60,592 nt of DNA from the NCBI GenBank assembly GCA_032718475.1, contig JAUCBJ010004044.1, forward strand, positions 1-60,592, written 5' to 3'. Origin of the DNA: Nemertoderma westbladi (taxonomy: Eukaryota; Xenacoelomorpha; Nemertodermatida; Nemertodermatidae). The position numbers were made by a program, and so were the translations under genes. Below the pieces are notes generated by a model, which was not told the DNA's origin, did not search any database, and was given only the letters and a program-made list of their open reading frames with translations. This document shows, piece by piece, positions 17,954 through 28,924 of the stretch. Numbering within the stretch: the stretch's first letter is position 1; the number at the start of each line of letters is the position of its first letter.

Positions 17954-18506
17954 CCGGCGAGGCAGGTGAAAACGTGTCAAAATTCCATGTTGGGTAGCGC
18001 AAGCCCACTTGGGACAAGACCGTCGGTTAGGCCCAAGGGCGACCTTGGTGCTCGATCGCTATCGACTGGTCCACCTGCCGGTTGACTCTCTGAGTTGGCT
18101 CAATGTACAGTCAGGCCACAGTAAGTTGACAGTAGCCGCCCATCTGGCTACACGTTCGACGAGCTGTGCCGGTGTGATCGGGGAATTGAAAATTGAACCC
18201 GGGAAGCATCGGGCCATCCCCCGGCCCGGTCTGATAATAACATCAGTCAGACTGGCCCCAGGGGTGGTGGAAAGGTGTCCGCCTCGTGGGTGCGCCTCGG
18301 GGAGGAGCCCAGAAGGACATAAGCGCTGTCGGGGCTCAGGGAACGTCGTCGCCGGTTCCAGGGAGTGACGCCTCACAGACGCCGTCAACGGAGTCGACTG
18401 GAGGTAGATTGGTGTATCTGGGAAGAGGGCGAAAGAGAGGAGCGAGCCCAAAGAACCCAGGAGCGGGTCGATAATACATTATAGCACAGGGCGACAGACT
18501 CTAGAT

Positions 18507-18535
18507 ATATACATCATCGTCGCTCTGATGTATAT
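18507..18535 (+). promoter_or_regulatory. Perfect 10-bp hairpin
   Basis: ATATACATCA (18507-18516) pairs with TGATGTATAT (18526-18535) over a 9-nt loop. Confidence 0.55.
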
Positions 18536-18630
18536 TGTAGCATTTGGAAATCTTCGACTAGACTCATATACACTAGTTGAGTTATTTTGGAATTTATATT
18601 ATGAGAGAGGCGAAGGAAGTGATTGGGGAG

Positions 18631-18648
18631 ACAAACCTGCGGGTTTGG
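18631..18648 (+). repeat. Dispersed palindrome copy 8 (non-coding)
   Basis: ACAAACCTGCGGGTTTGG, 320 bp before the 3' LTR. It is the last of the series. Confidence 0.88.
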
Positions 18649-18969
18649 CTTACTCCTTTCACTTGCCCTAGCAAATTTTTATATTTGATTTTGTATGTAG
18701 TAATCATTATGTAGTAAGAACGAACGAGAAACAATATTTTGTAAATTTAATTTGTATGTAATAATCGTTAAACAGTGAGAGAGATAATATTTGTAAATTT
18801 AATTTGTATGTAATTCATTATGCAATATCTATAGCAATATTTTGTAAATAGTAGGACTTATAGTATCAAGTATTTAGATTAGTTGGAAGAAATTTATTTT
18901 GTTTTGTATACATCACCTTATACTCTTCTACAATTGGAGGGAAACATTGTATGATTTCCCTTGGAGCGG

Positions 18970-21151
18970 TGTTACGGTATATGGCGCTGTATCCACATAT
19001 ATTAGTCATTATGCAGTATGCAATATTAGTCCGTTATACTGTACGTAATATTAGTCCGTTGTGCAGCATAATATTTTAGATAAGGCATAATAACGCAGTG
19101 GTATTTAGATAGGGAAATCGAAACGCCCATATATTTGAATCCATCCATTTTGTATAGTATGTAGCCCTACCTACGTAATTTTGTATTAGGATATATGTAG
19201 ATAGTCCCAGGGTAGCAAGTTTATTCGGACCCTGGATTTTGTGCTTGCTGATATTAGCTTTGATAGGGCTAGCATATAGGGACGCTGTCCTGGCCATTCA
19301 GCAGCCAGGGACATGATCCATTACCATATAAGGTAATAATTTGAGGTTTGGGCAGGCAATAGGGCTACAATCCGGCCTCCTTATTGGACTAACTGCTTCC
19401 AGGTTGGTCTAATGCTAGCGCGGACTGGAGAGCCAATAGGAGAGCGATTGCGTCACCCTATTGCATCACCCCATCCGGATCACCTATAAATTGGCGGTGT
19501 GCCGGTAGAGCCTTACTCACATGATCTGCTATCACCCTTGTACTTGCTGAGCTGTCTCTATTCATTTTTGACGGATATTTTAGTGTATTTTCTGCAATTT
19601 GCTAATTTTGATTAATTTCTTGGAATGATTTGCTAGTGCGATTACTCTTGATTGTGTTTCTCAATTAATTCCTTCGATTACTGCTAATTACAACTGGAAC
19701 TATGATTTCTACCTTTTGATTAATGGTTCTATGTGATTCCTTTCTGCGCAATAATCCTAAGGGATTTCTGAGACTGTCAGACTTTGTGATTTGCATGCGC
19801 CGCTACGGTAGCTATTAGCATAATGGAGGGCTAAGGCGCCAGTGGGCGGTGGGCACATCGGGGGTTTAGCGACGAAGGGAGAGCGGAGGATTCAAAAGCA
19901 AGCAACGCTGGCGGGGTGTCACCGTTGCGGTCGGGTAGTTTACGCTGTGGTATGCAGACCATTCGCTGGTACAGTAATTAGGGGGCTGATGATCCAGGTT
20001 TCGTCTCTATTTAGTATTAGGGGGGCAGGAATCAGGTTAGTTAGGAGTCCTATATGTACCCGGGAGAGGCCTGCACGTATCACAACGTTGAGTGTGGAGT
20101 ACGAATAGTGAGTCGCATAATTGTGGGCTATACAGTAGTTAACTGCATAATTGCGAACTGTGATTGCTGACGCTGATTGGTGTGTTACTGAAGTGTGCCT
20201 ATGATTGTGAATGTTTAGGTAGGCGCTCTTTTCTCTTTGATTGATTTCTATTTCTTAGTTACAACAATTAGTTACTGATTAGGTCAAAGTAATACGGCAA
20301 TTTAGGCTATTACTAGCGAAACCTGTTGCGTGATAAATTAGAATTACGTATTCTGGAACTCTTAGTAATTAGTACGCTGTTAAATATTTGTGACTGTAAT
20401 TGATTAGTAAAAAATTAAGAATTAGTACGCAGCATAGCGGAGAGTAGCTAAGGTAATAATTAGAGTACTGTAAACTATTCACGCTGAGCGGTTATTTGCA
20501 TTAGCGGGCAATCAGCTAGATCGCACTATTCGGCACACACGATACGCTAGTAATTTGCTGGCCTAAAGCCAGCTGCAGGCAAGTTTAGACCCAGAGCGGT
20601 ACTATCCACGAGAGACAAATACTGTACCATTTTGATATTTAAATATTCTCGCATTCACACATTACGTTAGAGAACCCCCAGTATTCGCGATTAGAAAAGA
20701 CGTAGGCAATAGCGTGCTTTAATAGTGATAGAATTAGGCGTAGGAATACTCTGAGTGCAAAGCCTCTCGCACTCGTCTTAAGTAAGCTTAGGGAGCCGAC
20801 TCGGGTTTATTGTTTTGGTTATTCCCGCGTGGCTCATAGATTCGAACAGTTAGCTCTCTATCGAGCGATCGGTAGAGAAAGGAACAAGCGATTTTGCAGG
20901 AGCTGTGTAAAATTAGTAAAATATATTAGCGGACGGCAGATTAGCGCCATCTAACGGTAAGTAGCGGTTTTGTATTTAGCAACCTTTACAATTTAGTAAT
21001 ATCACGCTCCTGATCCCCTTTACTTAACAGTAGAGCAGTCTTTGTGTCTTATTGGTTAGGCGAGAGCTCATTAGGTTGGCAGAAGGATATTAACGGGTAT
21101 TGGTCTGTTCAACAGTTCTGCTGTTAGTATAGAGGTCGCGGTTGTTTATCA
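18970..21151 (+). repeat. 3' LTR
   Basis: Same length as 1170-3351 with an offset of exactly 17800 throughout, so there are no indels. Four substitutions were found by eye. It carries the same TATA-like box at 19484-19490. Confidence 0.97.
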
Positions 21152-21156
21152 GCTCC
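21152..21156 (+). repeat. Target-site duplication, right copy (GCTCC)
   Basis: Exact repeat of 1165-1169 immediately after the 3' LTR. Confidence 0.93.
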
Positions 21157-21229
21157 TCTTTCGATAGCTGCTACCCGAAGGTAGGGGTGGGTGGCTGGGC
21201 GCTACTCCTATCCCAAGATTTGCTCCCAG
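21157..21229. repeat. Right part of the short GC-rich insert
   Basis: Continues 1134-1164 across the young element. It interrupts the older pol between the EYDKV and GFIEKV blocks. Possibly a SINE-like insert; no family recognised. Confidence 0.4.
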
Positions 21230-21661
21230 TTATTTAACTGGCACTGGTTCCATCACAACTTTATCATATTCGATTAATTTATTTTTGCTGATTAATCTTT
21301 TTAATAAGGATTGTAGTCTCTTATAGCATAGATCATAATTATCTAATAACTGACCGTGTCCCTCCATCCAGGATAGCGGCACACAATATTGGTTGTCATT
21401 AAACTTTATCAATGGCTTAAAGTTTTCAGTAAACGTAGCTTCATTCTCTAAAATTCCTAGATTTTCAATGTCCCAGAACCTTTTTAATGTTTCATTTAAA
21501 TCATGTTCTTTGATATGCATATCGTTTTCATTCTTATCAGATATATATTCTGATTGAACAAACATTGTAACACTTGATAACTTACTTTCTAATCCTTTAA
21601 TCAACTGTTTAAACTGTTCCGATCCTATAATCATTGAATAAATACAACACTTTACAACCAC
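21230..21661 (-). pseudogene. Decayed BEL/Pao pol, segment just upstream of RT
   Basis: The minus-strand frame reads FWDIENLGI, a Tyr/Leu/Ser-Trp block (YCVPLSW), LLDNYDLCYKRLQSLLKRL and LIEYDKVV, which is the conserved region between protease and RT in BEL/Pao polyproteins. It ends in a stop created by the GC-rich insert. The rest of the same copy is at 241-1133. Confidence 0.85.
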
Positions 21662-21769
21662 TGCATTGAACTAGCTAATATTGTCATTAAATCACTCTAA
21701 ATTGAATGTAAATCCTGTTACTAATTAGTATATCTCACAGCAGCCAATTTTTTAATAACTTTGCTAACA

Positions 21770-22010
21770 ATGATGGCTTTTCTTCGAGTGGAACGTGAAG
21801 GAGACTGGCCTCTTCATCTTTGGGCAGTTAAAGAGATGCTTTCATATTTCTTCACAGCTGGTCATTATCATTATGGTAGGTATGGCTGGGACATATTACA
21901 TATTTTCCATGGAAAGACTTCATGGTGATGTGCTTGAGAAGTTTATGAAAGGTGAACATGTCATGCGCCACAATCCCGTAAAATATGATATTTGAAATGG
22001 GATACTGAAC
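21770..22010 (+). pseudogene. Fragment of a recurrent invertebrate repeat-family protein
   Basis: One frame reads EREGDWPLHLWAVKEMLSYFF and AGHYHYGRYG. The next frame continues YYIFSMERL and VLEKFMKGEHVMRH. I remember this pattern from many uncharacterised, repeated invertebrate proteins but cannot assign the element class. A frameshift separates the halves. Confidence 0.45.
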
Positions 22011-22029
22011 TTGGGAGAAACGAAATTGC

Positions 22030-22110
22030 CACAACTATGGAGAATCGGGAAGCCTGGAAGGATCTCATTTCCACTGTCCGAGTTCGCTCGACCTAGTAGT
22101 AGTAGTAGGA
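22030..22110 (+). pseudogene. LINE 3'-end scrap with (TAG)n tail
   Basis: An open stretch reading REAWKDLISTVRVRST, typical of the extreme C-terminus of RTE-like LINE proteins, runs directly into TAGTAGTAGTAGTAG. Other LINE ends in this window finish the same way. Confidence 0.5.
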
Positions 22111-22632
22111 TTTAGTCCCTTTGCCTCAAATCAATAAGATCTATTTTTGAATGTCATTTGCTATGTTGCCAGGGTGACACCCTCCTTAATATCATTCAAT
22201 AGGGTCTAGAGATCAAAAAAAAAATTTCTGCGGACGCAATTGCATGGTACACTGCTTCGATAGCCAGACTATAGCCAGGGTGCATCTTTCCATCTGACAA
22301 GGTCCATCTGACATCATTAAATGGTCACTAATGTATAAAAGTTTCCTGGGTGAGTAAGTTCTTGGAAGACCACAATGGAAATATGTCTTTACTTTATTTT
22401 ATAAATAAAACTTCACATTCATTTATAGTTTACATATACAATTACTTGCATTTGATAGTTGTAGAATGTTGGTGCGAAATTTTTTAGTTGCATAGTAGGT
22501 TTAAAATTATATTGCTTTGGTTGAACCCCAATAATGTATGTGTTGGGTGCACACAATCTGATCCAAAAATGATAAAAAATGTATAAATGGATGTTAAAGG
22601 TGGATTCACACCAGGTAGCATTAAACATCAGT
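22111..22632. other. Non-coding gap
   Basis: AT-rich sequence with no recognised gene or repeat. The ORF at 22419-22628 (minus) has no family features. Confidence 0.5.
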
Positions 22633-24770
22633 TTAACCTTCGTGTTATTCTCGGGTCATATTGACCCATTTCAATTTTCAATCGCAAAATATCAATAGAA
22701 AAAATGTGTATTTTTGGCTAGAATTAATTGACTTTTATTAATTTTTTACGGTAAATCCAAATCTGATGTCGAATTGGGGGGGTCACTACTGGTTCATGAA
22801 AAAATATACATTTACCTATTTATTATCCTTGGGTCATAATGACCCACACCCCTTGTCACTGTAATTTATAGGAAAATTCAAACAATACTGATACCGGTAT
22901 CCTTTAGACCAGACTGTTATGCCAATATTCTACTGCGAAAAATATTTTGCTATATATTTCTTATACTGAACTGAGCATTACGGTACTAACAACTTGTCCT
23001 AATATCTAGTAAATTTGAAATGGCGGATGATGAATCTGGATGTAGTGATCTGGATGTGGAAGACAATGTGTCTTCGTGTTCAGAAGAGTCAGGCAGCAGT
23101 GTATCCAGCGACTTTCTTGGATTTGAAATGTCAGATGTTGGGGACCAAGACAGCGATGACCATACCTGCCACTGACTGTGCCATACCTGCCACTGTTAGT
23201 GCCATACCTGCCAACGTTGATGAATACTACACGTCGAATAATGGCTTCATCAAGTGGAAGAAGACACTGGTGGCGATAGCTGGAAAAACACCTGACTCCC
23301 GGAATATTATTCATGAAAGGCCCGGACCAACAAGGTATGCTACTTCATGATGCCACGACATAGTTAGCTCATTCAGCGTGTTCTTTCATCCATCAATGGA
23401 TAAACTGGTCATTGATATGACAAACAAGAATGGCCTAGATGTATTTGGGGATGCATGGAAGCCGGTTGATCTTGTTGAATGGCAAGCATACATTGGAATC
23501 CTTTTGCTTGCTGGAGTATTCCGATCAAATGGTGAAGCCCTGCCATCCCTATGGGCAACTTCAACTGGGTGTTCAATATTTCGAGCAACAATGTTGCTCA
23601 AGCGTTTTTATCAGTTGAATCGTGTTGTCCGATATGATGATAAGGTGACCAGAACAGCGAGAAGAGAACTGCCAATTCACTCCAATTCGGGAACTAAAGT
23701 ATGGGATAAGTTCATTGCTATTTTGCCCTTAGCATATACACCATCCACCGATGTTTGCGTCGACGAGCAGCTAGTTGGTTTCCGTGGCCGATGTCCATTT
23801 CGGCATATATTCCATCGAATCCAGTGAAATATGGTATCAAGTTCTGGGCAGTAACTGCGCAGGGGAAGAGAGTAGAGTAGAGTAGAGTAGAGAGTAGTAA
23901 TCAGGGGAAGAGAGTCTTTCTTGAGCTCACACAAGGTCTCAGGGGTTGCAATATCACCTGCGATAACTTTTTTACTTCCTACAATCTCTGTCAGGAACTC
24001 AAAAGGCGTCGGCAAACTCTCGTCGGAATGGTGAAAAATAATAAAACTGGGCTACCTAAGGAATTTGTGACGCACAAAGGAAGAACTCCACTGACAACGT
24101 TGTTTGGCCATACATATGATATGACCATTGTCTCATATTGTCCTAAGAAGCGCAAGGTTGTGACCTTGAGTACAATGCACATGAATGCCGAGGTAATCGA
24201 AACTCGTAAAGATAAGAAGCCCGAAATTATTCTCCAGTACACAGTTACTTATACAAGCAAGCGAATGACCAAGCAATGGCATGTTGTGGTATTCGCAAAC
24301 ATCCTTGATATTGCTGCCTACAACGCCTACATCATTTGGTCCGAGATAAATCCAAGCTGGCGCAAAGATATCAAGTTTCGTCGTCGTCTTTTTCTTGAAC
24401 AACTCGGGAAGGATCTCATCAAAAGCCACATCGAGCGTGGGAGGTCATGCCCCGAGATGAAGTGGCCACTCAAGTTGTTAGAACCATACAAGGCAGTGAA
24501 TCTGGGCCTACAGTTTCTCAACCACGAGCTAAGTCTATCTCTGAGACGTCGAAGAGATCTCGATGTCATCTATGCTCAAAAAATGACAATAAATATAACT
24601 TACAGTGCTGCAAATGCTCTAAATATGTTTGCAAGGCACATGTATTTGTTTTATGCAGAGATTGTAAATGATTGCGACAAGTGATTGTAATGTAAATTTA
24701 GGTTAATTCTATATAAATTAAGGTAAATTGAAATTGGGTCATATTGACCCAGAGGATCAAATATGCTTAT
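22633..24770 (+). mobile_element. Decayed piggyBac-like DNA transposon
   Basis: TTAA (22633-22636) is followed by a terminus with GGGTCATATTGACCC at 22653-22667. The opposite end carries the same palindrome at 24736-24750 in inverted context, followed after about 16 bp by TTAT, a degraded TTAA. A third, internal copy (GGGTCATAATGACCC) is at 22831-22845. The interior encodes a broken piggyBac transposase. Confidence 0.8.
23020..24684 (+). pseudogene. piggyBac-like transposase, frameshifted
   Basis: This is a DDE transposase of the DDE_Tnp_1_7 type in at least four frames. An acidic N-terminus starts at ATG 23020 and stops near 23174 inside a 21-bp repeat (CCATACCTGCCACTG...). A shifted frame gives the IIHERPGPTRYAT block, and 23378-23827 gives AYIGILLLAGV, VCVDEQLVGFRGRCPF (first catalytic Asp). 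After a further shift and a GTAGA expansion comes CDNFFTSY (second Asp). 24028-24684 gives the C-terminal half, where the segment expected to hold the third Asp is missing before YTSKRMTKQW. A Cys-rich tail (CHLCSKND ... CKCSKYVCKAH) lies in another frame at 24540-24671. Inactive. Confidence 0.85.
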
Positions 24771-25110
24771 TCTTTGGCTCTCTTACAGTTTGCCATGCCA
24801 CCTATTGCTATAATGGCACGGTAAAGTGTAATAGGACTGAGGAGCTCTCTTACAGTTTGCCGAGCCACCTATATATTCAATATAATTCAGAAAAATATAA
24901 TTGTTATAATTATATAATATATATTTATGCAAGTGATACCGTAATTTACTCTATGAACAATTACATTTTGTTACATCTTGTGTAGCAAATGTTTTTATTG
25001 TTTGTTACTAAACCGGGTACACTTCCTTCACTTACTTCTAGTTTCCCCCATTACGATATGATAGATTAAAAATTATAATTTTATTATATCAAAAAATTGC
25101 AAAATGGCAA
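24771..25110. repeat. Gap with a short direct repeat
   Basis: GCTCTCTTACAGTTTGCC occurs at about 24778 and 24845. The nearby word CTATAATGGCACGGT recurs at about 25493. No gene seen. Confidence 0.5.
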
Positions 25111-25111
25111 G

Positions 25112-25475
25112 CTAGCTAGTTTTTGTTTCTTGTTTTTTTAAGTGTTCTAGAACATTATCAATCCATTTCATATAAAAATGCTGTTCTAGAACAAATATTT
25201 TTTGTTCTAGAACAAATATTTTTGTTCTAGAACAAATATTTTTTGTTCTAGAACAAATATTTTTTGTTCTAGAACAAATATTTTTTGTTCTAGAACAAAA
25301 AATACAAAGCACTAGCTAATTTGTTAATCTTTTATTGTATGTTATCTTTGTATAAATTTTTTATTCTAGCTATTTTTTGTTTCTTTTTTTAATGTTCTAG
25401 ATCATATTATCTATATATTTAATATAAAAATTTTGTTCTAGAACATATATTTTTTGTTCTAGAACAACTATTTTA
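25112..25475. repeat. TTCTAGAA-bearing tandem repeat
   Basis: GTTCTAGAAC recurs six times at 20-21 bp spacing (25183, 25204, 25224, 25245, 25266, 25287) separated by AAATATTTTTT. It also occurs at about 25144, 25436 and 25457. The flanking sequence CTAGCTAGTTTTTGTTTCTT is repeated in diverged form at about 25370. The core matches the heat-shock element pattern nTTCnnGAAn, but function is not shown. Confidence 0.85.
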
Positions 25476-25732
25476 AGATCATTTTATTATGGCTATAATG
25501 GCACGGTGAAGTGTAAGAGTCCCTATTTTTTTGAGGATAACACAAAGCTTAAGTGAATCGCAGGAAAGTTGCTTGCTGATCACTTTAAATTATCGTGCGA
25601 CTCACTTCAATCAGCTGATTTCATGACATGACCCATGCTTAATGTTCATTCACACCACAAAGCATGAGACAAACTTTACACAGTACTGTATCTTATTATA
25701 ATTTTAATGGCTGATAGAAAATAATTGTCGGT

Positions 25733-25963
25733 ATGCCTACTAGTATTCGCATTGTCAATAATAATTTTAAGACGACAGTGACGACATTTTGTAAACTGCT
25801 GGAACTCACTGAAATTCACCTGGAAAAACAACCTACACATTATAGATTGCCTATATCTCCACAAGAAAGATTAGCATTGACCGTCAGATATCTTGGCCAT
25901 GGGGATTCGCTTGAATTTTTCTTCTGTTTTTTACGAACAAACACACTTGCTCCAAGGCGATGA
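25733..25963 (+). pseudogene. Harbinger-like transposase/nuclease N-terminal fragment
   Basis: The frame reads HLEKQPTHYRLPISPQERLA and LTVRYLGHGDS, closely resembling the segment just upstream of the DDE_Tnp_4 nuclease domain in PIF/Harbinger transposases and HARBI1 relatives. It then runs out into unrelated sequence. No catalytic motif is present. Confidence 0.55.
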
Positions 25964-26500
25964 TGAGGTCGCACTATCTTCATCGGATCTTACCAGAGTA
26001 GCCACTGCCACTGGTGGGACAATCTCTTCCAATAACAAAAGGTCTACCTTACTGCTCCCTTCACTGTGAGGATCGCCACTAGACAGATATCCTGATGTCT
26101 TTCTATGATTAAATTTTTCGCCCAGAAAAGAACAAGGCCCCATCAAACCCGAATCGCTAACAAAGACTTCCTTGGTCCTTGTCTCTGATTTCACAGTTCT
26201 TTTTCCCTTAGCCTTCCTTCTCCTTCACCCCCTTGCTCCATTTAGCATTTAAAACTTCTCAGCTCGATGACCAACCAAGTTCATCTTTAAGTTTTTGAGC
26301 TAGTTGCACCCAAACTTCATCTTTGGCGTGTCAGTTTTTAAAGTTTTTTTAAAGATTGGTCACAAAGTATTGGATAGCTCTGTATTTCTACAACAAGCGG
26401 TTCCCATGGAAGCCAAGAATTATTGAACTTTTGCTTACTTTCTACTTACTGAGATAATGAGGTAAAGGTGAGATAATGAGGTAGTCAGTAACTCGGCACC
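25964..26500. other. Non-coding gap
   Basis: No recognised gene. An 87-codon minus-strand frame (25931-26194) has no family features. It may be remains of the Harbinger-like copy. Confidence 0.4.
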
Positions 26501-27284
26501 TCAGAAATTATGGGGCAGGGCATTCCAGATGGTTGGTGCAGCTATTGAGAAGGCTCTTTTCCCATAGTTTTCCATTCTGTACTTTGGAATGGATAGCAGT
26601 CCAGAACTGCTAAACCTTCGAGGGTGGGTAGGCGTGTACGGGGTGAGCAGTTCACAGAGGTAGGATGAAGCACAGCTTGTGCAGACACTTGTACGTGATA
26701 GTGGGGATCTTGATGGCTTTTCTGATGGCAAGTTCTAGAATTTTACTTACAGAAGTAGATGTAGCAATACCGCGATAGTTATCTGAGTCAGTTATGTCTG
26801 CATTCTTATCCTTGACAAGAGGAATTAGATTGCTGTCCATAAGAGACTCAGGAATGTATCCGTGAACATTAATAATAGAGGAAAGTAGAGCTAGCTCTAT
26901 GGATAGGCTAGCAGGACCATGCTTAAAATGCTCACTGACTAGCCCATCAGGTCCAGCACATTTACCACTAGCTGGATTACTTATCCCAAATGACACTTCA
27001 ACAGGCGATACAGCCATGTCTTTCGTGTAAATAATATTTATAAACTTATTTTCAACAGACAACTTGAGAGAATCATTATTCACTGAGTTGTACAAATTAG
27101 AAAATTTATTTTTAAAAAAATTTTGCACATCCCCAACGGCACTACCAACCTTTCCAGACAAAGGGGTGCTCGAACCACAATTACTTTTCACGTTGCGCCA
27201 GAAATCATTTATATTGTTACTGGTTAAAGAATTCGCAATACTGTCACTACGAAGTTGCTGCTCATTAGACTTGCATTGACGCAT
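26501..27284 (-). pseudogene. LINE reverse transcriptase fragment (CR1/L2-like type)
   Basis: Frame 27284-26652 reads FWRNVKSNCG, KCAGPDGLVSEHFKHGP, IPLVKDKNADITDSDNYRG and SKILELAI, the N-terminal RT blocks of a CR1/L2/Rex-like LINE. Frame 26731-26501 reads YLCELLTPYTPT and YGKRAFSIAAPTIWNALP, the usual C-terminal tail of such proteins. The catalytic centre between them is missing, so a large internal deletion joined the two parts. Confidence 0.75.
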
Positions 27285-27429
27285 TAGGCGTTTAAATGTT
27301 AGTTTCTATTTTATGTAAGGGTCATAAATTGGTCCAAAACGAGGACAGCCATGTATTGTATTCCACCTCCGTTTGACGAGTTCAAACACTGCCCACTGCG
27401 GGCGGTGCCTTCATCGTAGGCTACCACAC

Positions 27430-27500
27430 GGTTGGCGGTGCCCGGTTTTTGGGCAGTGCCCGGTTTTTGTGCAGTGGCACGGTTTTTGGGCAGCGCCCGA
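27430..27500. repeat. Short tandem repeat of GCAGTGCCCGGTTTTTGG
   Basis: About four imperfect 18-22-bp units, variable in the GCAGTGCCC half. Confidence 0.7.
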
Positions 27501-27570
27501 TTTCTTCTTTTTATTTTTTCTCAGATTCTTATATTTTCGTTTGCTTGAATGGAGAGGGGGGGCTTAACAT

Positions 27571-27680
27571 GGGGATCGGGGGATTAGGATTGACATTGGG
27601 GGGATTAGGATGGGGATTTGGGGGATTAGGATGGGGGTAGGGAGGATAACCTAACCATAGGGGTCGGGGGGATTCGGAAT
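27571..27680 (+). repeat. G-rich tandem repeat, quadruplex-prone
   Basis: Runs of four to six G separated by ATTAGGAT-like spacers recur at least five times on the plus strand (GGGGGATTAGGATGGGG). This satisfies the usual sequence pattern for a G-quadruplex. Confidence 0.65.
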
Positions 27681-28920
27681 AGGGTATGGCAGGAGGATTA
27701 TAGCGTTATATGCGTAGCTTCCGGTTGAATGATCCATCAGTATTTATCAGTGTAGATCTATGTAGAATGTACAGATAATTAACAGAATAATAATGATAAT
27801 ACAGAATTAAACTTAAGCCTAATGGTTGGTTATTCTAAATGAAGACCACATACATTGTGAGTCGGCCCATCTCATATATAGAGACCAGCCACTCTGTTAA
27901 ACTGTGTTATGCCTTGGACCAATGAGCGACCTGGATGGTATGGATTGCCTTGGGATAGAAATATCCAAGACTAAAAACAAAGTTGTGAACTTTCCCACAG
28001 TTTCTCAGAAGGAATTACCGGTAGTTCGATCTTATCAAAATTAATAACTATTTACACCATTGTGTGCAAAGAAGCACTTTGCAGCGATACGACCCGGGTT
28101 TATTTATGTACCGAGCGAACGCAGTGAGGGAGGTTTATATAAATAAACAAGGGACTTTAACACTGAAAAGTGACCTTTGCAAGCAATGATATGTGTCATT
28201 GACTAAATAAAGATTAATGCTTTAAAAATGCCATGTATGTGAAGAATCTTTCAGCATCATTGATGATTGTTCACATACTTGGTGAGATTCTAATGCATTG
28301 GAAATGGGTTCATCCCGATGATTGCGATTTGCTGACAAGACAAACAGAAATGCATTTAATTAGGTAAATAATGTTAAATTTTCGAATCATTTCACAAGTT
28401 TGTGATTGCATTTGCCATTTATAAATTGTGTTGTACACTGTAAAATCGATTGAATTTAGTTCAACTGATAAAATGTTTTAGGTAAATCTTAGGTGCTAAT
28501 TAACGTTATTCACATCGAGTTTATGTGCCCGACTTCCAAGATGCCCTTGGGATGCCGGTGGATTAGAGTGGTTTTATCATCAGCTTAGGCTTGTAATTAG
28601 GGACTCCACTTTATGGTTCATGGGTTGTTGATGTGTGGGATAGAACTGAATGTAACAAGTAATAGTAAACAACAGTGAACATTTGTTATTAACAGTTAGT
28701 GATTAGTTAGTATGTGTCTTTATTTTTTTTTAAATATTAAATAGGGTTTATTATCAAGGTTTGTTTTTATTTCACTTTTCAATCTCCAAATCTTTTTTGA
28801 GATTGTTTTGAATGGGTGCAGGTTGGTTGCTAAATGATTTTTAGGATAAATGTAATATATTTTTGTTCAGGTTTAAGATTAAACATTTAGTATTAAACAT
28901 TATTTTTTATTAAACTTGCA
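27681..28920. other. Non-coding gap
   Basis: AT-rich sequence. I see no gene or clear repeat. Confidence 0.4.
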
Positions 28921-28924
28921 TTGC

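Larger units (their letters stand above)
17186..18969 (+). other. 3' internal region of the BEL element
   Basis: This is 1.8 kb without a recognised gene. A GC-rich part at about 18000-18480 is open on both strands (119 and 130 codons), but neither product resembles anything known. There are four perfect hairpins (listed separately), one dispersed palindrome, two GTAAGT strings (about 17256 and 17898), and the AT-rich tail 18660-18930. The short purine run GGAGGGAAA (18936-18944) is a weak polypurine-tract candidate, 25 bp from the LTR. Confidence 0.7.
1170..21151 (+). mobile_element. Complete 20-kb BEL/Pao LTR retrotransposon with an extra ORF
   Basis: The element has two 2182-bp LTRs, TG...CA ends and a 5-bp duplication. 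Its Gag-PR-RT-RNase H-IN order, YMDD catalytic box and C-terminal integrase extension of the DUF5641 type place it in BEL/Pao. At 19,982 bp it is far larger than the usual 5-10 kb. The excess comes from long LTRs, a 1.2-kb leader, a third ORF of 1190 codons and a 1.8-kb 3' region. The LTRs differ at four positions that I could find (1784, 2065, 2100 and 2160 against 19584, 19865, 19900 and 19960), so insertion was recent. No classical primer-binding site starting with TGG follows the 5' LTR. Confidence 0.96.

Noticed and set aside
23881-23905. GTAGA repeats in the piggyBac transposase
   Set aside because: Simple local slippage, of no wider significance beyond breaking the frame.
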